Part shown: piece after piece, positions 6,849 to 13,054 of the stretch
Numbering within the stretch: the stretch's first letter is position 1
Layout of the letters: each line of letters opens with the position of its first letter
Assembly (NCBI GenBank): GCA_043816305.1
Contig: JBDRHZ010000027.1
Span: forward strand, 1 to 17,456
Length of the DNA stretch: 17,456 bases
Reading direction: 5' to 3'
Source of the DNA: JAHIVN01 sp018816645
GTDB taxonomy: Bacteria > Patescibacteriota > Dojkabacteria > JAHIVN01
Made by a program: the position numbers and the translations under genes
The notes under the pieces: generated by a model
The model's input: only the letters and a program-made list of their open reading frames with translations
Database searches by the model: none
What the model was told of the DNA's origin: nothing

Positions 6849-7949
6849 ATGAATGTCTTTAATTTAGTTAGAAAAGCTCTATATTCTGTTCCTGAAATAA
6901 AATGGGGAGTGTCTGATTACGAAAACTCGTTTTTAGTTTTAAAGTGGGGAGAAAATCAATATCAACCTTCTAGAAAACTTCTCACCAGTATCTCTAAAAG
7001 CCTTTCAACGATAAATAAATATCCAACACTTCAATCTACTCTTAAAGTAAAAATAGCCAACTATGCCCAGGTTGACCAATCAGAATGTTTGCTGAGTGGA
7101 GCTGATAGAGCTTTCAGGATTATTTCTGAAACATTTATAGAAAAAGACGATGAAATAATAATATTTGAGCCCACATTTCCAATTTTTGAGAAATGTGTTT
7201 TGATTATGAGCGGAAAGGTAAGGAAAATTCCTCTTGATAAAAGTTTTAAGATTCCTTCTGTGACAAAAATCTCAAGAAGTATCACAAAACGAACAAAAAT
7301 TATCTGTCTGTGTAATCCGAACAATCCTACTGGAAACTTTATTGCGACAACAGCACAAATCGAGAATCTTCTAAAACTAGACTTAATAATTGTTGTTGAT
7401 GAAGTTTACTTTGAATTTTCGAATCAAACGTGCCTGAGGCTTCTAAAAAAATATTCAAATCTTATCATCATCCGAAGTTTCTCGAAGACTTTTGGACTGG
7501 CTGGATTAAGAGTCGGCTATATCCTTTCTTCAAGAGAAATTATCTCCTATCTCTCCCGAGTCGAGCTGTCAATAGCGCCGTTTGATATCCCTACCCCGTC
7601 ACTAGCTGGAGCAATAGCTGCTTTAGATAATATTGAAATAACAAAACAAAATATAAAACAAATAAACAGGGCAAAAGTAAACCTTACCTCTAAACTTAAG
7701 AAAATGGGACTGAAGGTATATACATCTGCCACCTCCTTTCTCTTAATTTCAACACGTTCTTTTGGAATTAAATCTAAAGAATTTATCCAGCTGATGGAAA
7801 ATTCCAAGATAATTCTAAAAGATGTGTCTATTTATTCTGGATTATCTGAATACGAGTCTTATATGGCAATTCCGAATAAAAATGATATTCCGAGGCTTGT
7901 GAATGCAATCAAGAAAATCATTTCCACTAAAACTAAGCCCCTTCATTGA
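6849..7949 (+). CDS. HisC-like class I/II PLP aminotransferase
   Basis: A 366-residue fold-type I aminotransferase, similar in length to histidinol-phosphate aminotransferase. Visible PLP-site features are the NPNNPTG loop at 156-162, Asp184 and Tyr187 in VVDEVYFEF, the Schiff-base Lys213 in RSFSKTFGLAGLRVGY and the phosphate-binding Arg221. At the C-terminus, where HisC and relatives normally have the carboxylate-binding Arg (pattern LRIxxG), this protein reads YESYMAIPNKND with no Arg, which may alter substrate choice. The start is ATG 6849; the frame is open from 6789, but that would place the attenuator terminator inside the gene. It is the first gene after a histidine attenuator, so histidine, imidazole-pyruvate or a related compound is a reasonable substrate guess. 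The true reaction is unknown. Confidence 0.8.
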   Translation: MNVFNLVRKALYSVPEIKWGVSDYENSFLVLKWGENQYQPSRKLLTSISKSLSTINKYPTLQSTLKVKIANYAQVDQSECLLSGADRAFRIISETFIEKDDEIIIFEPTFPIFEKCVLIMSGKVRKIPLDKSFKIPSVTKISRSITKRTKIICLCNPNNPTGNFIATTAQIENLLKLDLIIVVDEVYFEFSNQTCLRLLKKYSNLIIIRSFSKTFGLAGLRVGYILSSREIISYLSRVELSIAPFDIPTPSLAGAIAALDNIEITKQNIKQINRAKVNLTSKLKKMGLKVYTSATSFLLISTRSFGIKSKEFIQLMENSKIILKDVSIYSGLSEYESYMAIPNKNDIPRLVNAIKKIISTKTKPLH

Positions 7950-8020
7950 CTCCAATTGCGAATTATCCAATTAGAATTACACTGTTTTAATATAGCATTT
8001 TAATTTTTTTGAACTTAATC

Positions 8021-9064
8021 ATGAACAATATCTTTAACTTGATGAAAAAATACAATTGCGAAGAAATCTACTTTAAGTATGATTCGAAAACTAATTTGCG
8101 AGCAATAATAGCTATCAATAATACAAAAAGAGGGGAAATGTGCTCTGGCGGCGTGAGACTTAGAAACTACAAAAGTGAAGATGAAGCCCTTTGGGATGCT
8201 TTTAATCTCTCCCTTGCAATGACACAGAAATGTGCTGCTATAAACGCAAATGTTGGTGGTGGGAAAGCAGTTATCTGGAATAAGAAAGAGGAAAAGACTC
8301 CTGCATTAGTAAAAAGTTTCGCCAAATTTATGTTCAAACTAGATGGAAGATTCCGTACTGCAGTTGATCTTGGAATGGACTTTAAAGATGGGTACATCAT
8401 CAAGAAAGAGTGCCCCTACGTAGAGGGGTTACCTCAAAAATACGGGGGCTTGGGAACTGAGGGAGATACAACAGCACTCGGAGTTATCAAAGCAATGAGA
8501 ATTGGTGCTGAATACTTATTCGGGACCAGATCACTCAAGGACAAAATAATAGGTGTTCAAGGCTTAGGAAATGTTGGAGGATATATGGTTAAATTCCTAC
8601 TGGAGGAAGGCGCCAATCTAATTGTTGCTGATATAGATAAGAACATGATTACGAAAACAAAGAAAAAGTATCCAAGCGTGAAAGTGGTTGCTCCCGATAA
8701 ATTCTTAAGTACAAAATGCGATATCCTCTCCCCTTGTGCAATTGGAGGCATAATAAACTCCAGAACAATTCGCTCACTAAAGTGCAGAATGATATGTGGA
8801 TCTGCAAATAACCAGCTTGAAAACCCAGAAAAAGACATAAAACAACTCGAAAAGACTAGGATTCTGTACCTCCCTGATTATATAGTCAATGCGGGAGGAA
8901 TCATTCAAGCAATTGTTGAAATGAACAAGGGAAAAAAAGAAGAGGCGATAGAAAACACCAAAGTAATTGAGAAGAATATAAAGTACATTCTCAAAGAATA
9001 CAAAAAGGGGAAGAAAAGCACCTTGGCCATTGCCGATGAATTAGTAGAGAGCAGATTGAAGTAG
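8021..9064 (+). CDS. Glu/Leu/Phe/Val dehydrogenase family protein, leucine-dehydrogenase type
   Basis: A 347-residue NAD(P)-dependent amino-acid dehydrogenase that would interconvert an amino acid and its 2-oxo acid plus ammonia. The N-terminal catalytic domain has SGGVRLR (42-48), Lys70, and NVGGGKAV with Lys82, matching the substrate and catalytic lysines of leucine dehydrogenase, then FRTAVDLGMDF. The Rossmann domain has GVQGLGNVGG (178-187). SPCAIGGIIN, GSANNQL and YLPDYIVNAGGII are all family signatures. The start is ATG 8021; a TTG at 8009 would add four residues. It lies 71 nt after the aminotransferase on the same strand. Paired with that enzyme it could recycle an amino donor or supply a 2-oxo acid. 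Lysine is very frequent, as in the neighbouring aminotransferase. Substrate unknown. Confidence 0.88.
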   Translation: MNNIFNLMKKYNCEEIYFKYDSKTNLRAIIAINNTKRGEMCSGGVRLRNYKSEDEALWDAFNLSLAMTQKCAAINANVGGGKAVIWNKKEEKTPALVKSFAKFMFKLDGRFRTAVDLGMDFKDGYIIKKECPYVEGLPQKYGGLGTEGDTTALGVIKAMRIGAEYLFGTRSLKDKIIGVQGLGNVGGYMVKFLLEEGANLIVADIDKNMITKTKKKYPSVKVVAPDKFLSTKCDILSPCAIGGIINSRTIRSLKCRMICGSANNQLENPEKDIKQLEKTRILYLPDYIVNAGGIIQAIVEMNKGKKEEAIENTKVIEKNIKYILKEYKKGKKSTLAIADELVESRLK

Positions 9065-9096
9065 CTCTAAAATTATTAAATATTAAACCTAGAATA

Positions 9097-10155
9097 ATGG
9101 AAACTACACAACCATTTAGTATTGTAGCTCAAACTGCCTTGAAAGTATCAACTGGTGTCATATCCAATCAAAGTGGAGAACAACTTGGATCTTTTGCTGC
9201 ACCCAAGATAGAGATTCTTACTACTCCACAAACCCTGTGGGCACAAACTGTTGATAGAATTGAAGTTCCTTTTGCTAAAGAATACGATCAAGAAGAATAT
9301 TTTAACAATCCCGCCTTGACTATGATGGGTTTCTATGAACTTAGAAGGATTATTAGATCACTTGGAGTCCCTACCCCACAACAGGAGGATTACTATAGCG
9401 AACCGCTCAAAGGTCAAAAATGCTTTGTTGTTGGGACTGGTCCGGGAAGAGAAATCGTTTGGTACTCAATATTCGGAGCTTCCGTATCAGGACTGGATGC
9501 AACTTCAAAATACTTGGAAATAGCTCAAAGGAAAGTTACTCTAGCTCAAGAATACTTAGGCCGGCAACTTCCAGTTGACAGGTTATACCAGTGTCCTGCC
9601 GAATCATTCTCCTGGCCCAGTAAAGAATATGATTTTGTATCCTGTCTTTTCGGCGTACTAAATCACGTAGAAAGCTGGGAACAAACACTTGCAACAATTT
9701 GCAACTCAGTAAAACCAGGAGGTAAGATATTTCTATCTATGTATGGGCAAAACGAAGCACTTGTATTCGAACTTAGAGGTCAACTTGGATACTCCCCTTC
9801 TATACTCCAACGAAGAACCGAAGGAGGAATTCTCCTCGGTGAAAGCAGTGACATATTACCTGCTAACTTCCCATTACCCGAAGAGGTCGCAGAAGTACTA
9901 CAGGCTCAAGGTTTCTCTGATATTATGGCTAGTGGTGATTTAGCCCTAGCTGCATTATTTCCACAGATTACAACAAAAAAGAACCTTGAACTCTTTAAAT
10001 CTCTGATAGCTCAGACAGAACCAAGGCTAGGAAATCGAATAAAAGCGGTTAACGATGCCGATGAGCTGTTATTAAGAACTTTTATTTACGAACAAAAGAT
10101 CCCAAGACCTTTACAGGACTATGCCTACATTAGATTTGAAGGAACTAAAGTATGA
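9097..10155 (+). CDS. SAM-dependent class I methyltransferase with long N- and C-terminal extensions
   Basis: A 352-residue protein. The Rossmann methyltransferase core covers residues about 105-220: motif I CFVVGTGPGREI at 109-120, the acidic SAM-ribose residue Asp134 in VSGLDAT, the CLFGVLNHVE motif that follows strand 4, and KPGGKIFLSMYG after strand 5. About 100 residues before the core and 130 after it are unrecognised and probably shape substrate binding. It starts 32 nt after the dehydrogenase and overlaps the next gene by 4 nt. Lysine is clearly rarer and glutamine more frequent than in the two preceding genes, so it may have a different origin. Given the histidine-leader operon, N-methylation of histidine or a relative is one idea, but it does not show the hallmarks I associate with EgtD. 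Substrate unknown. Confidence 0.82.
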   Translation: METTQPFSIVAQTALKVSTGVISNQSGEQLGSFAAPKIEILTTPQTLWAQTVDRIEVPFAKEYDQEEYFNNPALTMMGFYELRRIIRSLGVPTPQQEDYYSEPLKGQKCFVVGTGPGREIVWYSIFGASVSGLDATSKYLEIAQRKVTLAQEYLGRQLPVDRLYQCPAESFSWPSKEYDFVSCLFGVLNHVESWEQTLATICNSVKPGGKIFLSMYGQNEALVFELRGQLGYSPSILQRRTEGGILLGESSDILPANFPLPEEVAEVLQAQGFSDIMASGDLALAALFPQITTKKNLELFKSLIAQTEPRLGNRIKAVNDADELLLRTFIYEQKIPRPLQDYAYIRFEGTKV

Positions 10156-11063
10156 AGATGTATGTCTGCGAAAGAAACGAAATAAACAAATCTGCAATAG
10201 ACCTTTTAAAAAGAAATGGCTTCTCCGATCTCTCTGAGACTCGCCAAGCTGAAGCTGATGTGTTGTTTATCAGAACTTATACAACAGTTGACAAGGAGTT
10301 TCTATCGAAGTTCACCAGACTTAAATACATTTTAAAAGCAGGTGTTGGCCTCGATAAAATTGATCTCAAAATATGTCAAACAAGAGGAATTGAAGTTATT
10401 AATGCTCCCGGGTCCAATGCTAACGCAGTAGCAGAATATGTAATTTGTACAATTATTTTTGCTGCCAGGAGCATAAATCAACAAAATCTCAGACTCCGGA
10501 AAGGGCTTTGGCGCAATAGAATCTTAATTGGAAGCGAGCTACAAGGATCTGTTCTCGGAATAGTTGGATGTGGCGCTATCGGACAACAGCTAGCTAGAAA
10601 AGTGAATTTTTGGGAACTAAAAAAAATATTAGGATATGATCCTTTCCTAGATAAAGAAATTCTCAAGGAATGTGGAATTCAAAAAAGTACCCTAAAACAG
10701 CTTTTAAAGGAGTCAGACTTCATTACTCTTCATCTTCCTCTAAACCCTATGACAAAAAATCTTATTACACAAGAGAAAATACGACTAATGAAAAAAAGTG
10801 CAGTCCTAATTAATGCTGCTAGAGGAGGAATTATCAATGAAAAGGATCTGATCTATGCACTAGGAAAGAAAATTATAAAGGCAGCAGTTTTAGATGTTTT
10901 TGAGCAGGAACCCGCTATCAATCTTGATCTACTGACTTTAGACAATCTATATACAACCCCGCATATTGCAGCTTTGACTATGGAAGCAGAAAAGGAGATG
11001 GCTCTTTCACCTGTTAGACAATTACTTGCTATTACCAAGCACAAATCTTTAAACTTTAGTTGA
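10152..11063 (+). CDS. D-2-hydroxyacid dehydrogenase, 3-phosphoglycerate-dehydrogenase type
   Basis: A 303-residue NAD-dependent dehydrogenase that reduces 2-oxo acids to D-2-hydroxy acids or does the reverse. It has no C-terminal ACT domain, so it resembles short SerA-like or glyoxylate/hydroxypyruvate reductases. Visible features are LKAGVGLDKID (61-71), the NAD-binding GIVGCGAIGQQLA (136-148), and the catalytic triad Arg224 (NAARGGIINE), Glu253 (DVFEQEP) and His271 (TPHIAA). It begins in an ATGA overlap with the methyltransferase; a second ATG six bases on is also possible. It is the last gene of the first attenuated operon, and its final codons contain an ACTTTAGT half-site beside the next promoter. 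Acting on the keto product of the aminotransferase is a plausible role. Confidence 0.88.
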   Translation: MKMYVCERNEINKSAIDLLKRNGFSDLSETRQAEADVLFIRTYTTVDKEFLSKFTRLKYILKAGVGLDKIDLKICQTRGIEVINAPGSNANAVAEYVICTIIFAARSINQQNLRLRKGLWRNRILIGSELQGSVLGIVGCGAIGQQLARKVNFWELKKILGYDPFLDKEILKECGIQKSTLKQLLKESDFITLHLPLNPMTKNLITQEKIRLMKKSAVLINAARGGIINEKDLIYALGKKIIKAAVLDVFEQEPAINLDLLTLDNLYTTPHIAALTMEAEKEMALSPVRQLLAITKHKSLNFS

Positions 11064-11106
11064 CAAACACCTAAACCATGATATAATTTCTTTATCTTAC
11101 TAAAGC
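11053..11106 (+). promoter_or_regulatory. Promoter of the second histidine-leader operon, with operator half-sites
   Basis: TTGACA at 11060-11065, a 16-nt spacer and TATAAT at 11082-11087 make a near-perfect promoter. The -35 box overlaps the stop codon of the preceding gene. ACTTTAGT (11053-11060) abuts the -35 box, and ACTAAAGC (11099-11106) lies just before the leader ATG at 11108. A further ACTTTAGT is at 11132-11139. They match the half-sites at the repressor gene's own promoter, suggesting shared control. Confidence 0.75.
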
Positions 11107-11107
11107 G

Positions 11108-11164
11108 ATGAATAATAATAACCAAAATAAAACTTTAGTTCATCATCATAACTCGCAAGATTAG
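11108..11164 (+). CDS. Histidine leader peptide 2 (18 aa)
   Basis: Frame from ATG 11108 to TAG 11162-11164 encoding MNNNNQNKTLVHHHNSQD, with three consecutive His codons at 11141-11149. The ending TLV-His-run-NS is shared with leader peptide 1, while the Asn-rich start is unrelated to it. The His codons end one base before the pause-hairpin arm, and the TAG supplies the first base of the antiterminator strand, exactly as in leader 1. Three His in a row in an 18-residue peptide before a terminator is strong evidence for histidyl-tRNA sensing by attenuation. Confidence 0.85.
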   Translation: MNNNNQNKTLVHHHNSQD

Positions 11165-11223
11165 CTTTCGCGGGTTATTCTCTTTGTTATATTGAACTAG
11201 ATACCGGCGAAAGCCGGTTCTTT
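11150..11223 (+). terminator. Histidine attenuator 2: pause hairpin, antiterminator and terminator
   Basis: The pause stem pairs AACTCGC (11150-11156) with GCGGGTT (11170-11176). The antiterminator pairs GCTTTCGC (11164-11171) with GCGAAAGC (11207-11214). The terminator pairs ACCGGC (11203-11208) with GCCGGT (11213-11218) over GAAA, then TTCTTTT. The same elements in the same order and spacing occur in attenuator 1, and the sequence between them (CTTTGTT, then TATTGAA) is also similar, so the two are paralogous copies. Confidence 0.85.
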
Positions 11224-11274
11224 TACGCAGCTCTAGAAAATTCAAATGAGTGAAGAATTTTTGTAGAAATGCAT

Positions 11275-11322
11275 AACCCTGTAAACGAGATTGAGTCTGT
11301 CAAAATCGAGTTTTATAGGGTT
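11275..11322 (+). ncRNA. Structured hairpin with tandem G-A internal loop in the second leader
   Basis: Between the attenuator and the epimerase start, AACCCT (11275-11280) pairs with AGGGTT (11317-11322). The stem continues as GTAAAC against GTTTTAT with one bulge, then a symmetric GA/GA internal loop, then GATT against AATC, closed by a loop of about 11 nt. Tandem sheared G-A pairs are typical of folded RNA rather than terminators, and no U tract follows. No counterpart is present in the first leader. It may be an extra control element or a mRNA-stability structure. Confidence 0.4.
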
Positions 11323-11357
11323 CACAGAAAGGAAAATTATTTAATGGGAATTCTATA

Positions 11358-12131
11358 ATGTACAGTCAGTTTAAATTCATCAAAACAAGCACAGCAGGAA
11401 ACAGAACTGGCTTCATAATAGGCAGAAAGGCATATCAGGATAAGAAAAAAATAATGCAGATTATTCTTAATAAAGTGAATTTGGAAGCAGAACAGTATGT
11501 CTTCTTGTGGGAAGAAAACGGAAACTGTATGATGAATATGGCAGGAGAGAAACTATCCGGCGGAGCAGTTCTAGCGAGCCCAGTTATTCTTGGAAATTAC
11601 CTAGGAAGAACTAAAGTAATAGCAGTTGGGAACAAGCTTAGATCAGAAATTACTGAAAAAGACAAAAATAAAATATACGTAAGAACTAAAATGCCAATAT
11701 CAATGATTCGCACGTGGCCGAAGAGAATGAAGGCAGCCTGTCTGGGCAACATAGATGGATTCAGAGTAAATCTTGAAGGTATCTCATATTTTGTAACAAA
11801 GGAAAATGCACCAAAACGCAAATCATTACGACTGTTTAGAAAGCTGGATAAGGAAATGGGAACTGAGAAAGTTCCTTGCTTAGGAATAGTCGAAGTAAAC
11901 GAATCTAATAAATCAAAGCCTACTGTCTGGGTCAAAGATGTCAGAACTATTACAGAAGAACAAGGATGCACAACAGGAACTATTTCGGCACAATTGTCGT
12001 TCCCGACAAAAAGCAGCTGGTGGCAACAACCTTCGGGGGAAAGTATCCGAGCTCAAATCGAGAATAATATCGAGATAGAAGCCAGTGTTGAGAAATTGAG
12101 TAATGGAAATGTTTATTTAAACGACCTTTAA
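11358..12131 (+). CDS. DapF/CntK-like epimerase or racemase, candidate histidine racemase
   Basis: A 257-residue protein with the two-lobed layout of the diaminopimelate epimerase fold. The opening FIKTSTAGNRTGFIIG matches the GN-containing first strand of the family. The first active-site loop, MAGEKLSGGAVLA (61-73), aligns with the MSGNEFCGNA-type loop I remember for the staphylopine histidine racemase CntK, but the catalytic Cys is Ser67 here. The second loop, ITEEQGCTTGTISAQL (198-213), keeps its catalytic Cys204. Such enzymes invert an alpha-carbon without cofactor using two Cys; a Ser/Cys pair implies altered chemistry. The gene directly follows a three-His leader peptide and precedes tRNA-His and HisRS, which favours histidine or a derivative as substrate. 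DapF itself is unlikely. The start at ATG 11358 lacks a good ribosome site. Confidence 0.65.
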   Translation: MYSQFKFIKTSTAGNRTGFIIGRKAYQDKKKIMQIILNKVNLEAEQYVFLWEENGNCMMNMAGEKLSGGAVLASPVILGNYLGRTKVIAVGNKLRSEITEKDKNKIYVRTKMPISMIRTWPKRMKAACLGNIDGFRVNLEGISYFVTKENAPKRKSLRLFRKLDKEMGTEKVPCLGIVEVNESNKSKPTVWVKDVRTITEEQGCTTGTISAQLSFPTKSSWWQQPSGESIRAQIENNIEIEASVEKLSNGNVYLNDL

Positions 12132-12141
12132 AATAACTAAC

Positions 12142-12257
12142 CGTATGGTAAAAATCTGGTTTACCATATGAAGTCCCGCAAAGCGGGACGAAGTATAGTG
12201 GCTGTAGCTTCCGCCAGAGGCGGACCACCAATAGGCAGAAACCAGCCCTTTGGCTGG
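12142..12257. repeat. Run of four short GC-rich hairpins
   Basis: Four inverted repeats occur in 116 nt: CGTATGGTAAA / TTTACCATATG (12142-12170), GTCCCGC-AAA-GCGGGAC (12173-12189), TCCGCC-AGA-GGCGGA (12210-12224, with outer GTGG/CCAC), and CCAGCC-CTTT-GGCTGG (12242-12257). None has a U tract, so they are not ordinary terminators. A related hairpin, TTCCGC-TTT-GCGGGA, lies at 12976-12990 just before hisS. They resemble the small palindromic repeats scattered in many CPR genomes. They could be processing or mRNA-stability sites between the epimerase and the tRNA. Confidence 0.6.
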
Positions 12258-12276
12258 CAATGGTTAGGGTCAATTT

Positions 12277-12366
12277 GGTGGCTATAGCTCAATGGTAGAG
12301 TCACCTGCCTGCTTGCCTGTCGAAGCTCCGAATGCACAGAGGAACGAATACAGGTGGAGCGAGATA
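12277..12366 (+). pseudogene. tRNA-His-like remnant
   Basis: The first part, with G at position -1, acceptor strand GTGGCTA, TA, D-stem GCTC, AATGGTA loop and GAGT, is a convincing 5' half of a tRNA resembling the intact tRNA-His 97 nt downstream. After the D arm the sequence departs: CACCTG (12302-12307) and CAGGTG (12351-12356) could pair, but a segment of about 43 nt separates them. The tail GTGGAGCGAG copies the anticodon 3' side of the intact gene. There is no T arm and no acceptor 3' strand. It is most simply a broken tandem duplicate of tRNA-His carrying an insertion; a regulatory tRNA mimic is a less likely alternative. Confidence 0.5.
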
Positions 12367-12373
12367 TAAATTT

Positions 12374-12450
12374 GGTGATCGTAGCTCAGCTGGTAGAGCA
12401 CTTGCCTGTGGAGCGAGGTGTCATGGGTTCAAATCCCATCGATCACCCCA
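12374..12450 (+). tRNA. tRNA-His (anticodon GTG)
   Basis: A complete cloverleaf. The genome-encoded G-1 at 12374 pairs with discriminator C73, the identity pair of tRNA-His. The acceptor is GTGATCG/CGATCAC, the D-stem GCTC/GAGC, the anticodon stem CTTGC/GCGAG with loop CTGTGGA (anticodon GTG), the T-stem ATGGG/CCCAT with loop TTCAAAT, and CCA is encoded. It lies between the epimerase and the editing-domain gene, close to its cognate synthetase at 13055, and may share the histidine-attenuated transcript. Confidence 0.97.
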
Positions 12451-12522
12451 AAATAAATATTTTAAACGAATTGTCTGAACCGGAATAATCAAGTACAGAC
12501 AAATAATTGGAATAAACAAAAC

Positions 12523-12960
12523 ATGAATACACTTAAATCACAATTACATACATCAGAGCACATCCTAGGTCAAATTCTCGACGAATACTGCACAGGATTT
12601 AGAACAACCGCTCTCGAATTTCGAGAAGATAACGTGAGGTATGATTTTAAGGCAGAAAACATGTCTGATACTATTACAAAAGATTTGCTTGAAGCAAAGG
12701 TTAATGTAATAATTAGAAGAAATATACCTGTAGAAACATATGAAGTGTCGAGGGAAAAAGCAAAAGAAATGGGACTTGATCTATCGATCGTTCCAAGAAG
12801 CGTTGAAAGAATACGAATTGTTGACATAAAGAGTGTAAATAAACAGGCTTGTGCTGGAGAGCATGTGAGCAATACCTCTGAAATAGGTCAGGTCGAAATA
12901 ATTAAATTTGTAAAAAAAGGGGTAAATTCTTACCAAATAGTTTCTAAAATCCGGAACTAG
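12523..12960 (+). CDS. Free-standing tRNA-editing domain (tRNA_SAD / AlaX-like)
   Basis: A 145-residue protein matching the second additional domain of threonyl- and alanyl-tRNA synthetases. Zinc ligands are visible: His9 and His13 in LHTSEHILGQIL, and Cys110 and His114 in ACAGEHVSNTSEIG, followed by the VEIIKFVKKG strand. Free-standing versions such as AlaX remove the wrong amino acid from a charged tRNA. Most act on tRNA-Ala carrying Ser or Gly. This one lies 72 nt after tRNA-His and 94 nt before hisS and is shorter than many AlaX proteins, so a tRNA-His-linked editing role should be considered, for example against D-His or a modified His made by the nearby enzymes. That is inference; an ordinary AlaX is the default. 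Confidence 0.75.
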   Translation: MNTLKSQLHTSEHILGQILDEYCTGFRTTALEFREDNVRYDFKAENMSDTITKDLLEAKVNVIIRRNIPVETYEVSREKAKEMGLDLSIVPRSVERIRIVDIKSVNKQACAGEHVSNTSEIGQVEIIKFVKKGVNSYQIVSKIRN

Positions 12961-13054
12961 TGGGAATTTGAGTTCTTCCGCTTTGCGGGATTTATCAAAT
13001 TACTTTTGTAAGTTATCCATAACAATCTAATTTTTGTACAATAACAGACAAGTC

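Noticed and set aside
11053..11139. Claim that every ACTAAAGT/ACTTTAGT is a repressor site
   Set aside because: Copies inside coding regions (about 8776 and 11610) and at a gene junction (about 10145) show that the 8-mer occurs by chance in this AT-rich DNA; only those beside promoters were used.
11358..12131. Genuine diaminopimelate epimerase (dapF)
   Set aside because: The first catalytic Cys is Ser, the loop does not match the DapF MCGNGxR form, and no lysine or peptidoglycan precursor genes are nearby.
12142..12257. CRISPR array
   Set aside because: The hairpins differ in sequence and have no repeat-spacer periodicity; no cas genes are in the window.
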